DNA of 64,000 nucleotides from an uncultured Oscillibacter sp. (GTDB taxonomy: Bacteria > Bacillota > Clostridia > Oscillospirales > Oscillospiraceae): NCBI GenBank assembly GCA_910577405.1, contig CAJTMG010000001.1, forward strand, positions 1 to 64,000, read 5' to 3'. The notes beneath the pieces are model-generated. The model saw only the letters and a program-made list of their open reading frames with translations, did no database searches and was not told the origin of the DNA. Positions 35,839-42,926 of this stretch are shown here, in pieces. A program made the position numbers and the translations under genes. Each line of letters opens with the position of its first letter. Position 1 is the stretch's first letter.

Positions 35839-35855
35839 TTTGACTTTCTCTGACC
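35839..35855 (-). promoter_or_regulatory. CtsR box, upstream of the -35
   Basis: On the reverse strand GGTCAGA-GAA-AGTCAAA, one base from consensus. With the downstream box it brackets the promoter. Confidence 0.82.
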
Positions 35856-35976
35856 ATTTTGAAAACAAACTGTGAACAGGCGCAAAAATACAGGGAATTA
35901 GTTGTAACTAACCCCGATTTTGCAAAAGAAAGAGATTTTTTACAAGAAAAATGTGCGATTCTTTTCATATCCCCTC

Positions 35977-36004
35977 TTGCAATTTTGGAATTCTGTGCTA
36001 CAAT
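35977..36004 (+). promoter_or_regulatory. Promoter of the ferredoxin gene
   Basis: TTGCAA (35977-35982) and TACAAT (35999-36004), spacing 16 bases. Confidence 0.6.
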
Positions 36005-36034
36005 GATGGTACATTCTAAATGGAGGTGCATCTC

Positions 36035-36208
36035 ATGGCTTATAAGATTACTTCTGCCTGTGTGAGCTGCGGCGCTTGCTCCGACGCTTGCCCCGCCGGC
36101 GCCATCAGCCAGGGCGATGATTCTTACGTCATCGACGCCGCTGCCTGCCTGGACTGCGGTTCTTGCAGCGACACCTGCCCTAATGGTGCCATTGTTCCCG
36201 AGGAATAA
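36035..36208 (+). CDS. 2[4Fe-4S] clostridial-type ferredoxin
   Basis: A 57-residue low-potential electron carrier. Two CxxCxxCxxxC clusters are intact: Cys9/12/15/19 and Cys38/41/44/48, each followed by P-x-G-A-I. The start is the ATG at 36035, seven bases after GGAGGT. It is monocistronic with its own promoter and a strong terminator. Length and spacing are those of clostridial ferredoxins serving pyruvate or indolepyruvate ferredoxin oxidoreductases and hydrogenases. Confidence 0.95.
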   Translation: MAYKITSACVSCGACSDACPAGAISQGDDSYVIDAAACLDCGSCSDTCPNGAIVPEE

Positions 36209-36225
36209 GGAACAGGTACATAAAA

Positions 36226-36260
36226 GACCCGCGAGCTTTAAACGGCTGGCGGGTTTTTTA
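36226..36260 (+). terminator. Intrinsic terminator after the ferredoxin gene
   Basis: ACCCGC (36227-36232) pairs with GCGGGT (36249-36254), with inner AGC/GCT pairing, then a T run. Confidence 0.85.
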
Positions 36261-36267
36261 TATGCGT

Positions 36268-36570
36268 TCAGGGCCGGGAGAGCGGGCCGGGGTACTCCTG
36301 ACAAGCGTAGGCGGCTTCAAAGACTTCTTTGGAAATGACTTCCGCGAAAAACTCTTCATTCTCATTGATTTCGTCCACAGAGGGCACAGGCGCATCCGTT
36401 ACAAAATCGAAACCGAATTCCGTAACAGGTTCTGCGGAGCGGTCCGGGAAGATTTCGGTCATACGAACGGCATAGCGTTCATTCAGGCAGTCGACCTCAT
36501 AGAAGAGCACCACCGGCGTTTCGTTGTCGATGTACTTCCAGAAGCAGCGGATATACTCAAAGCGTTCCAT
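36268..36570 (-). CDS. Small hypothetical protein, DUF6881-like
   Basis: A 100-residue acidic, aromatic-rich cytosolic protein. The N-terminal half (FWKYIDNETPVVLFYEVDCL, then NERYAVRMTEIFPDRSAE) resembles the small DUF6881-type domain, in which a short Trp-containing strand precedes P-V-x-L-Y-x-E-x-D and R-Y-x-V-R-x-x-E-x-F. AAGGAG precedes the ATG. It is convergent with the ferredoxin gene and separated from the radical SAM gene by about 110 bases. Function is unknown. Confidence 0.7.
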   Translation of the reverse strand: MERFEYIRCFWKYIDNETPVVLFYEVDCLNERYAVRMTEIFPDRSAEPVTEFGFDFVTDAPVPSVDEINENEEFFAEVISKEVFEAAYACQEYPGPLSRP

Positions 36571-36682
36571 AAAATTCTCCTTATCACAAGATGAAGGTTC
36601 AAAAGAGAGAGAATGCAGGCAGAATCAGGCCGCCAAAGACCGAAAATAGAGCAGCGCATTCTGAAAAGTCAAAAAAGGCGGG

Positions 36683-37555
36683 TCAAAGTCCATCAAGGTT
36701 AAAATCGGGGGTAAACTCTTCCTGAGCGGAGGTTCGTTCCTGGGTATAGCCGTCAGAGATACCGCAGTTGAGCATATACTGGACGGCGGCGCGGTACTCG
36801 GACCGTGTGACATGACGGGCGAGGTTACCGGAAGCGCCGGGCTGAGGGGTATACTGGCTCATAAGGGAGAACAGCACGTCGCCGGGCCGGAAGTTGGAAG
36901 CAACCCAATCAATGACGCGGCGGGTATTTTCCAGCTCGCCGGGAAGGAGCAGATGCCGGATCAGGACGCCGGATTTCAGGGTCCCGTTTTCCAGCAAATA
37001 AGGCCCGGTCTGACGGAACATCTCCAGAACAGCAGGGGCTGCGAAATGGAAATAATCAGCGGCGGCGGAGTATCGTTCAGCGGGAGCGGGCAGAGCATAC
37101 TTTAAATCCGGCAGAAAGATCTGAATCCTGCCTTGAAGAAGCCGCAAAGTTTCGGTCTTTTCATAGCCGCTGGAATTCCAGACCACAGGCACAGGCCAGG
37201 GTTCGTCTCCGAGCGCGGCCAGGATTGCGGGTGTAAAATGTGACGGCGTGACCAAATCCAGGCAGGCGGCCCCCTGACGGACAAGGCTTTGGAAGACCTC
37301 CCGCAGCTCCGGAACGGGCAGCGGCTTCCCTATGCCCTCCTGGGAAACGGAAAAATTCTGACAGAAGGAGCAGCGGAGGTTGCAGCCGGAGAAAAAGACG
37401 GTCCCAGCGCCATGTTCGCCCACAAGGCAAGGTTCCTCCCAAAGATGCAGCATCGCTCTTGCCGCCACAGGGGTTTCAGGGGCCCGGCAGAACCCGCCAG
37501 CCTTGTCGGAAGTCCGTTCCGCGCGGCAGTTCCGGGGACAGAGGGTGCAAATCAT
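36683..37555 (-). CDS. Radical SAM protein, PflA-like
   Basis: A 290-residue radical SAM enzyme. CNLRCSFC supplies the CxxxCxxC ligands (Cys58, Cys62, Cys65) for the SAM-binding [4Fe-4S] cluster. Four extra N-terminal cysteines (Cys3, 6, 10, 23 in ICTLCPRNC...GFC) may hold zinc or an auxiliary cluster, as in the PflA-like radical SAM family (YP_/TIGR-type uncharacterised activases). No glycyl-radical enzyme gene is adjacent, so the target is unknown. Its start overlaps the end of the thymidine kinase gene by four bases, which indicates an operon running mutY, small membrane protein, zinc-ribbon protein, tdk, radical SAM. Confidence 0.85.
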   Translation of the reverse strand: MICTLCPRNCRAERTSDKAGGFCRAPETPVAARAMLHLWEEPCLVGEHGAGTVFFSGCNLRCSFCQNFSVSQEGIGKPLPVPELREVFQSLVRQGAACLDLVTPSHFTPAILAALGDEPWPVPVVWNSSGYEKTETLRLLQGRIQIFLPDLKYALPAPAERYSAAADYFHFAAPAVLEMFRQTGPYLLENGTLKSGVLIRHLLLPGELENTRRVIDWVASNFRPGDVLFSLMSQYTPQPGASGNLARHVTRSEYRAAVQYMLNCGISDGYTQERTSAQEEFTPDFNLDGL

Positions 37556-38130
37556 ATGCTGAAATCAGGTCCAAGATCCCCGGCCATCCAGTGACGGCGG
37601 CAGAGGCCAATATATTTATCGTTGGCCCCCAGAACCACCTGTTCACCCTCTTTAAGGACCTTCCCATTTTCATCGAAGCGGGCGTTGAAGGCAGCCTTCT
37701 TGCCGCACCAGCAGATTGTTTTGACCTCCTCGATTTTATCGGCCATCACCAGGAGGGCATAGCTTCCGGGGAACAGGTCGCCCTTGAAATCGGCCCGCAG
37801 ACCGTAGCACATGACAGGGATCTCCAGGTCGTCCACGATATACACCAGATGCAGGACCTCTTCTCTGGTCAGAAACTGGGCCTCGTCAACGATAATACAG
37901 GCGTTTTGCTGCAATTCCATCACGGACATTTTCTGCATTTCATCGAAGTAAACGCAGGGGTAGGTCAGGCCGATCCGAGACACTACCATATGGTCGCCGT
38001 CCCGGGTATCCAGACGGGGCTTGACCATCAAAGCCTGCTGGCCGCGTTCCTCGTAATTGAACCGTGCCATCAAAGCGTTAGCGGACTTGCTGGACCCCAT
38101 CGCGCCGTATTTGAAGTAAAGCTGAGCCAT
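37552..38130 (-). CDS. tdk: Thymidine kinase
   Basis: A 192-residue type II thymidine kinase that salvages thymidine to dTMP. The P-loop region GAMGSSKS (residues 9-16; the usual form is G-x-M-x-S-G-K-S/T, so Ser replaces Gly here), the VDEAQF catalytic block (Glu near 87) and zinc-ligand pairs (CWCGKK and a C-terminal CRRH) fit the family. Start and stop overlap the neighbouring genes by a few bases, which implies coupled translation. Confidence 0.92.
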   Translation of the reverse strand: MAQLYFKYGAMGSSKSANALMARFNYEERGQQALMVKPRLDTRDGDHMVVSRIGLTYPCVYFDEMQKMSVMELQQNACIIVDEAQFLTREEVLHLVYIVDDLEIPVMCYGLRADFKGDLFPGSYALLVMADKIEEVKTICWCGKKAAFNARFDENGKVLKEGEQVVLGANDKYIGLCRRHWMAGDLGPDFSI

Positions 38131-38591
38131 TAAGAATCTTCCTCTCGTAATTCATCATCCGTATCAGTCTCTGTAGTGGAAAAAGCGTCCTCCGGCATAT
38201 CGAAGACCATTTTTTTGCAGTTCCGGCAGAGCCAGGAGGTCTTGCAGGCGGCCCACCGTCCCGGGTCGTTGATCTGAATCCCGTCGCCGAGAATAGCGCC
38301 AAAAAAAATGGTCGAAGAATCCGGCCCGCCGGGGGACCAGTAGATTTTATCCCGGCCGGTGTAAAGGTAACCCTGTTCCATTTCCTGACCGCACCAGGGA
38401 CAGGATTCCGGGGGCAGACGGCGGGCCTCTTCTTTTTCCGCTCTCCGGCGCTCGTTCCAGGCCCGCAGGGAACCCAGAGGCCCTTTTTTGGATTCAGGCG
38501 GCTTGGACGTTTCCGGGGCAGGCACAGGCGGAGCTTTCCGGGTTTCAGGTTTTCTGTCCCAGGGGTCCTGCGACTTCTTTTCAAATGCCAT
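38130..38591 (-). CDS. Zinc-ribbon hypothetical protein, DUF6487-like
   Basis: A 153-residue cytosolic protein. A basic, Pro-rich N-terminal third (residues 1-60) precedes a domain with two CxxC knuckles, SCPWCGQEMEQGYLYTGRD and LCRNCKKMVFDM, with IYWSP between them. This is the layout of the small DUF6487-type zinc ribbons. The tail is acidic. It overlaps the tdk start by one base (TAATG) and lies just behind a small membrane protein gene. Function is unknown. Confidence 0.75.
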   Translation of the reverse strand: MAFEKKSQDPWDRKPETRKAPPVPAPETSKPPESKKGPLGSLRAWNERRRAEKEEARRLPPESCPWCGQEMEQGYLYTGRDKIYWSPGGPDSSTIFFGAILGDGIQINDPGRWAACKTSWLCRNCKKMVFDMPEDAFSTTETDTDDELREEDS

Positions 38592-38600
38592 ATGAACACC

Positions 38601-38798
38601 TCATTTCGCGCGGTCGCCGTCATTCTGAGCCTGCCGCACGTGCTCGTCAAAAATCCTCCCAGAACGCCGGGGCAGGAAGGAAATGGGGTCCGGCGTCTCC
38701 TGCCCGTGGTAGTACCGCCAGAGCCAGAGCAGGCACCAGAAGAGCTTCCGGAGCAGGAGGATCAGCAGGACGAGCAGGGCCAACTGGAGCAGTTTCAT
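38601..38798 (-). CDS. Small single-pass membrane protein
   Basis: A 65-residue protein with one hydrophobic helix at the N-terminus (LLQLALLVLLILLLRKLFWC) and a charged cytoplasmic tail. Its ATG overlaps the mutY stop (ATGA) and its end is 10 bases before the next gene, so it fits exactly into the operon. No family recognised. Confidence 0.65.
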   Translation of the reverse strand: MKLLQLALLVLLILLLRKLFWCLLWLWRYYHGQETPDPISFLPRRSGRIFDEHVRQAQNDGDRAK

Positions 38799-39865
38799 GG
38801 CGCACCTCCCAACAGCGCAAGGGCTTCTTTGGAAAACTTAGCGAAGGCGGAAGGCACAGCGCAGGCGTCCAGGGAAGGGGTCCAGAAGAAATCCGCGTTT
38901 CCGGAGACTTCCAGCACATAGCCGGTCATACGCCATTCCACGTGGGTAAAGAGATGTTTCGCGGCGAGACGTTTCCGCCAGCTTTTCGGTTCCAGCCCCC
39001 AAGAACGCAGGACTTCCGCCGCCGCGTCCTCATCCAGAACGCCGTCCGTGTTCGGAAACTCCCACAGTCCCGCCAGCAATCCGGAGTCAGGCCGTTTCCG
39101 CAGGGCGGCGCGTCCCTCCAGCAGCAGAACGAAGACGGTTTTCTCTTCAACGCGCCGGGGCTTTTTGGCTTTTTTCACAGGCAGCGCGTCGAAGGTCCCC
39201 CGGGCAAAGGCGAGACAGCGTTCCCGCGCAGGGCAGAGCAGGCATTTCGGCGGACCGTTGGGAACACAGACCACGGCTCCCAGTTCCATCAAAGCCTGAT
39301 TGAAAATGCGGATATCAGCGCTGCCGTCCGGGAAAACATCCTGCACCCAGCCCCGGATCTTCTTTTTCACGGCAGGGTCAGAGATATCGTCGTGACAATC
39401 CGTCAGCCGCGCCGCCACCCGGAGCACGTTCCCATCCACGGCGGCCTCCGGGATACCGAACGCGGCGGAAGCGATGGCTGCGGCGGTATACTCCCCCACG
39501 CCGGGCAGCTTCAGCAGTTCCGCGAAAGAGTCCGGGAACCTGCCTGAATCCCGAACAATACGCGCGGCCTTTTGCAGATTCCGGGCGCGGCTGTAGTAGC
39601 CCAGGCCCTCCCAGAGCTTGAGCAGCAAATCCTCCGGCGCGGAAGCAAGGTCTCCCACGGCAGGGAACGCGTCCAGGAACCGGGCGTAGTACCCCAGCAC
39701 CGCGGCCACCCTGGTCTGCTGGAGCATGATTTCCGAGACCCAGATGCGGTAAGGGTCGGAGGTCTTCCGCCAAGGCAGGTCGCGGGCGTTGGCGCGGTAC
39801 CAGGCCAGGACAGGCGGGGTCAGTCCATCCAACGGAGACTCTGTTTTCAATAGCAAATCACTCAT
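38795..39865 (-). CDS. mutY: A/G-specific adenine DNA glycosylase MutY
   Basis: Removes adenine mispaired with 8-oxoguanine. From the ATG at 39865 (MSDLLLKTESPLDG) the protein has 356 residues. Visible are WRKTSDPYRIWVSEIMLQQT, the helix-hairpin-helix LLKLPGVGEYTAAAIASAAF with the catalytic Asp region further on (AVDGNVLRVAAR), the [4Fe-4S] loop CxxxxxxCxxCxxxxxC near PPKCLLCPARERC, and a C-terminal Nudix-like domain for 8-oxoG recognition. The frame is open up to 40063, but that would overlap the merR promoter. A TATAAT only eight bases from the ATG suggests a very short or absent leader. Confidence 0.93.
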   Translation of the reverse strand: MSDLLLKTESPLDGLTPPVLAWYRANARDLPWRKTSDPYRIWVSEIMLQQTRVAAVLGYYARFLDAFPAVGDLASAPEDLLLKLWEGLGYYSRARNLQKAARIVRDSGRFPDSFAELLKLPGVGEYTAAAIASAAFGIPEAAVDGNVLRVAARLTDCHDDISDPAVKKKIRGWVQDVFPDGSADIRIFNQALMELGAVVCVPNGPPKCLLCPARERCLAFARGTFDALPVKKAKKPRRVEEKTVFVLLLEGRAALRKRPDSGLLAGLWEFPNTDGVLDEDAAAEVLRSWGLEPKSWRKRLAAKHLFTHVEWRMTGYVLEVSGNADFFWTPSLDACAVPSAFAKFSKEALALLGGAP

Positions 39866-39957
39866 GGAGCAGATTATAGCATATTCAGGCGGAAAAGAAC
39901 AGCCCAAGATTCCAGCAGGCGCAAAGAAAATATTTTGCATTTTTAACGGAAAAACCC

Positions 39958-39988
39958 TTGACCTTCCCCCCACTGGAAGGTGTATCAT
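39958..39988 (+). promoter_or_regulatory. MerR-type promoter and operator of the merR gene
   Basis: TTGACC (39958-39963) and TATCAT (39983-39988) are 19 bases apart, the overlong spacing characteristic of MerR-controlled promoters. The spacer carries the dyad ACCTTCC (39961-39967) and GGAAGGT (39975-39981). Autoactivation by the downstream MerR protein is inferred. Confidence 0.85.
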
Positions 39989-40013
39989 AGCATCAGAAAC
40001 CGAGGTGAAGCGA

Positions 40014-40658
40014 ATGAAAATCAACGAGGTGGAGGCGCTGGTAGGGATCACGCGGAAGAACATCCGGTTCTATGAATCAGAGGGACTTCTGACGCCCCGG
40101 CGGAACAGCGAGAACGGCTACCGGGACTACGGCGAAGGAGACGTGGCGGTTTTACGGCAGATCAAGCTGATGCGGAAGCTGGGGGTCTCATTGGAGGAAA
40201 TCCGCCAGATGCAGAGCGGGACCCACACGGTAGGAGACGGAATGCGGCGGCACTTGATTTCGCTGGAACGTGACCGCCGGAACCTGGAAGAATCCATCGC
40301 GCTCTGCACACGCCTGACAGACTGCCAGGAACGGCTGATCGATCTGGACGCGGAAGCGGTGCTGACGGAGATGACGGCGTTGGAGCAGTCAGGCACCACG
40401 TTCCAGGACAAGCAGCGCCGTGACGTAGGCATCCGGTATGTGGCCCCGGTAGCCATCACGCTGGCCACGGTGCTGCTGATGGGCGGCTTTGCGGCGCTGA
40501 TTCTTCTGGTGATGGCCTCCGACGCAGAGATTCCGCCGCTGGTAACAGCCTGCATACTGGCAGTTCCCCTGATTGTGATTGCGGGGGTAGTGTACGCGCT
40601 GGTGCAGAGGATACAGGAGATCGGGAAAGGAGAGGAAGACGATGCAAAAGACTACTGA
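40014..40658 (+). CDS. MerR-family regulator with C-terminal two-helix membrane domain
   Basis: A 214-residue protein. The MerR winged helix is MKINEVEALVGITRKNIRFYES through YRDYGEGDVAVLRQIKLMRKL (residues 1-60), followed by a dimerisation coiled coil (about 75-125). Unlike classical MerR proteins it then has two hydrophobic helices (VAITLATVLLMGGFAALILL and a second around VTACILAVPLIVIAGVVYAL) and a tail EIGKGEEDDAKDY. It would therefore be a membrane-tethered activator. GAGGTGA precedes the ATG at 40014. Its tail is shared by the three small proteins that follow, and the SD and ATG of the next gene lie inside the tail codons. The signal sensed is unknown. Confidence 0.88.
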   Translation: MKINEVEALVGITRKNIRFYESEGLLTPRRNSENGYRDYGEGDVAVLRQIKLMRKLGVSLEEIRQMQSGTHTVGDGMRRHLISLERDRRNLEESIALCTRLTDCQERLIDLDAEAVLTEMTALEQSGTTFQDKQRRDVGIRYVAPVAITLATVLLMGGFAALILLVMASDAEIPPLVTACILAVPLIVIAGVVYALVQRIQEIGKGEEDDAKDY

Positions 40659-40911
40659 CCGCCGGAGGAAGAAGACTGCGCCCATTGTGGTGACCGCGCT
40701 GGTGATTCTGTACGTGGTCCCCCTGGTGCTTATGGTCTTGTGGGCGGCGGCAGAATCACGGCAGATGGGGCAGTCAAACGGCTGGATGCTCTTGCCCCTG
40801 CTGTGCTACGGACTGCTGGGCGGCGCGGTAGTGGCAGGCATACTGTTGGCTCTGCGCCAGCGTCTGGAGGAAATTGACGGTGGAGAAGAAGACGAAGCGA
40901 GCCAATACTAA
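40642..40911 (+). CDS. Small two-helix membrane protein, first MerR-tail paralogue
   Basis: An 89-residue protein with a basic N-terminus (TTDRRRKKTAP), two helices (VVTALVILYVVPLVLMVLWA and LLPLLCYGLLGGAVVAGILL) and a tail RQRLEEIDGGEEDEASQY. It aligns end to end with the membrane domain of the upstream MerR protein. It starts 17 bases before the merR stop; the ribosome-binding site AAAGGAG is made of the merR tail codons. No domain family recognised. Confidence 0.8.
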   Translation: MQKTTDRRRKKTAPIVVTALVILYVVPLVLMVLWAAAESRQMGQSNGWMLLPLLCYGLLGGAVVAGILLALRQRLEEIDGGEEDEASQY

Positions 40912-41146
40912 GCAGGCCCTCCGCCGCCGGAACGCCATACGAGGAGCGGCCTGGTCGACAGCGATGCAGATACTCGCGGCGTTTATGCTGTTCTGGCTGC
41001 GTGCCGGGGCGGGGGAATTCGTATCCCGGCTGCTGCTGATTGGAGCGGTATTCAGTCTGATTATGATTCCGCCGGTATGGTTTGCTCTGCGGGAACGCCT
41101 GCGGGAGATCAAAGGAGGTGAGGAAGAAGATGCCAGTCAATACTGA
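40880..41146 (+). CDS. Small two-helix membrane protein, second MerR-tail paralogue
   Basis: An 88-residue protein. GTG at 40880 is chosen, eight bases after GGAGG; a TTG at 40874 is the alternative. Basic start, two helices (around MQILAAFMLFWL and LLLIGAVFSLIMIPPVWFAL), tail RERLREIKGGEEEDASQY. It overlaps the previous gene by 32 bases. It shares architecture and tail with its neighbours; function unknown. Confidence 0.75.
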   Translation: MEKKTKRANTKQALRRRNAIRGAAWSTAMQILAAFMLFWLRAGAGEFVSRLLLIGAVFSLIMIPPVWFALRERLREIKGGEEEDASQY

Positions 41147-41435
41147 GGAAAAACGCTTTTCAACAGCAGAGATGCAGCGGACCCTGGAAGATCGTAAGCG
41201 CCGGCATAAACGTCAGGCCGTGACAGGGGTATGCGTCTGCACGGCGCTGCTGCTGCCCTGCATAATAGTCTGCGTTGGTCTGAGCCTGTTTCCGCCGCTG
41301 CCGTGGTGGGGGAAAGCGCTGGCGGCTGCGGGAGCGGCTGTGTGCATTGTACCGGTGATTTTTTCGCTGGTGGTATTAAGACAACGATTCAAAGAAATTA
41401 AAGGAGGAGAATTAGATGCTGCTGCTGAATATTGA
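41130..41435 (+). CDS. Small two-helix membrane protein, third MerR-tail paralogue
   Basis: A 101-residue protein with a longer basic cytosolic start (EMQRTLEDRKRRHKRQAV), two helices (VCVCTALLLPCIIVCVGLSL and AAAGAAVCIVPVIFSLVV) and a tail RQRFKEIKGGELDAAAEY. The perfect SD AAAGGAGGTGA is formed by codons for the KGGE tail of the upstream gene, and the ATG lies 17 bases before that gene's stop. Function unknown. Confidence 0.78.
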   Translation: MPVNTEEKRFSTAEMQRTLEDRKRRHKRQAVTGVCVCTALLLPCIIVCVGLSLFPPLPWWGKALAAAGAAVCIVPVIFSLVVLRQRFKEIKGGELDAAAEY

Positions 41436-41727
41436 CCATGTGCCTGGGCGTGAAATCGAAGCCCTGGGAATCGTAAAAGGGACGGTCGTACAGTCCAAGA
41501 ATTTCGGCAAGGATTTCATGGCCGGGATGAAGACTTTGGTAGGCGGAGAGATTGTAGGCTACACGGAAATGCTGACAGAAGCCCGCCAGATTGCCACAAA
41601 GCGGATGGTGGACGAAGCGCAGGCCCTGGGAGCGGACGCGGTAGTGAACGTGCGGTTCGGCTCGTCATCGGTAATGCAGGGCGCGGCGGAGGTGATCGCC
41701 TACGGCACCGCGGTGAAGCTGCGCTGA
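41416..41727 (+). CDS. YbjQ/UPF0145-family protein
   Basis: A 103-residue protein of the YbjQ (UPF0145, once called heavy-metal-binding DUF74) family: IVKGTVVQSKNFGKDFMAG, EARQIATKRMVDEAQALGAD and AVVNVRFGSSSVM are the conserved blocks. The family forms beta-rich pentamers of unknown role. It starts inside the tail of the third membrane protein and its stop overlaps the next start (TGATG), so the whole set from merR is one coupled operon. This suggests a link with the membrane-tethered MerR system. Confidence 0.9.
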   Translation: MLLLNIDHVPGREIEALGIVKGTVVQSKNFGKDFMAGMKTLVGGEIVGYTEMLTEARQIATKRMVDEAQALGADAVVNVRFGSSSVMQGAAEVIAYGTAVKLR

Positions 41728-42437
41728 TGCGGGTAACGTTCATAGGGCACAGCGGCTTTCTGGCTGAGACGGAGGACGCGGCGCTGCTGTTTGACTGGTG
41801 GAAGGGTCCGCTTCCGGAAATCGCGCCGGGGCTTCCGCTGTATGTGTTCGCCAGCCACAGGCACGAGGACCATTTCAACCCGAAAATCTTTGCCTTGGAC
41901 GACGGGACCCGTGAAATCGCGTATATTCTGGGCCACGATATCCGGCTGACCCCGCGGAACCTGGACCGCTGGGGCATTTCAACTCAAACAGCGGAGAAAT
42001 GTTACCGGCTGAAAGGGGGCCAGGCCTGCAAACTCCCTCATGCCGGAATCGAAGCCCTGAACTCTACTGACGAAGGCGCGGCGTTTCTGGTGACGTCAGG
42101 AGAGCGGACAATCTTCCACGCCGGGGACCTGAACTGGTGGCACTGGGATGGGGAAGACAAGTCCTGGAACAACAATATGGCGGCGAATTTCCGGAAGTAC
42201 ACAGAACCCCTCCGGGACCGGGCCATAGACCTGGCTATGCTGCCGTTGGACCCGCGGCTGAAGGAATGGGGCTATTGGGGACCGGAATACTTTCTGGAAC
42301 TGGCGGATATCAAAAAATTTCTGCCCATGCACCAATGGAACGATTTCAGCTTCACGGAAAAATTCCTGGAAGCCCACCCGGAATGTGGGGACCGGACCAT
42401 TCCTGTAACAAAAGAGGGTCAGACATTCACAGTTTAA
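41727..42437 (+). CDS. Metallo-beta-lactamase-fold hydrolase
   Basis: A 236-residue cytosolic hydrolase. ASHRHEDHFNP (about residues 42-52) gives the HxxxDH-type metal motif (His-x-Glu-Asp-His here), and further ligands are suggested by TIFHAGDLNWWHW (about 130-142) and FLPMHQWNDF near the end. It resembles the small UlaG/YcbJ-like group of the MBL fold rather than true lactamases. It is the last gene of the merR operon, with a terminator right after. Substrate unknown. Confidence 0.82.
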   Translation: MRVTFIGHSGFLAETEDAALLFDWWKGPLPEIAPGLPLYVFASHRHEDHFNPKIFALDDGTREIAYILGHDIRLTPRNLDRWGISTQTAEKCYRLKGGQACKLPHAGIEALNSTDEGAAFLVTSGERTIFHAGDLNWWHWDGEDKSWNNNMAANFRKYTEPLRDRAIDLAMLPLDPRLKEWGYWGPEYFLELADIKKFLPMHQWNDFSFTEKFLEAHPECGDRTIPVTKEGQTFTV

Positions 42438-42454
42438 GAAAAAAGCATAAAAAG

Positions 42455-42497
42455 AAACAGCCCCGTCGGAGAGAACAACCGGCGGAGCTGTTTTTTA
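42455..42497 (+). terminator. Intrinsic terminator of the merR operon
   Basis: AAACAGC and CCGTCGG pair with CCGGCGG and GCTGTTT; a run of T follows to 42497. It is shared in position with the convergent cytidine deaminase gene. Confidence 0.82.
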
Positions 42498-42498
42498 T

Positions 42499-42903
42499 TC
42501 AGGCGTTGTCTTTGGGAAGCCAGGTCCGATCGAAGCCATAAGGAAGCAGGTCGTTGAGGGTCAGGCGCTTTTCATCCCCGTCTTTATTCAAGCAGATGAC
42601 CTCCAGCTCCGGCGCGAACTCCTTCATGACCTGACGGCAGATTCCGCAGGGATAGCAGAAATCGTCACTGCGGCCGGCAACAACGATGCGGACAAAATCG
42701 GTATGCCCCTCCGCCACGGCATGGAACATGGCATTCCGTTCGGCGCAGAGCCCGGCGGGGTAGGAGGCGTTTTCGACATTGCAGCCGGTAAAAACGGTAC
42801 CGTCAGCGCATTCGAGAGCGGCGCCCACGGGGAAATGGGAGTAGGGGACATAAGCGCGGTCCAGCATAGCGACGGCAGCGGCTTTGAGTTCTTCACGGTT
42901 CAT
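42499..42903 (-). CDS. cdd: Cytidine deaminase
   Basis: A 134-residue homotetrameric-type enzyme converting (deoxy)cytidine to (deoxy)uridine. The first zinc motif is GLCAERNA (Cys and the catalytic Glu of the C-A-E signature), the second PCGICRQ (P-C-x-x-C). The substrate loop GCNVENASY precedes them. Start is the ATG at 42903, with GAAAGGAG upstream; the frame open to 42939 is leader. Confidence 0.95.
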   Translation of the reverse strand: MNREELKAAAVAMLDRAYVPYSHFPVGAALECADGTVFTGCNVENASYPAGLCAERNAMFHAVAEGHTDFVRIVVAGRSDDFCYPCGICRQVMKEFAPELEVICLNKDGDEKRLTLNDLLPYGFDRTWLPKDNA

Positions 42904-42926
42904 GATACAAGCTCCTTTCAAATAAA

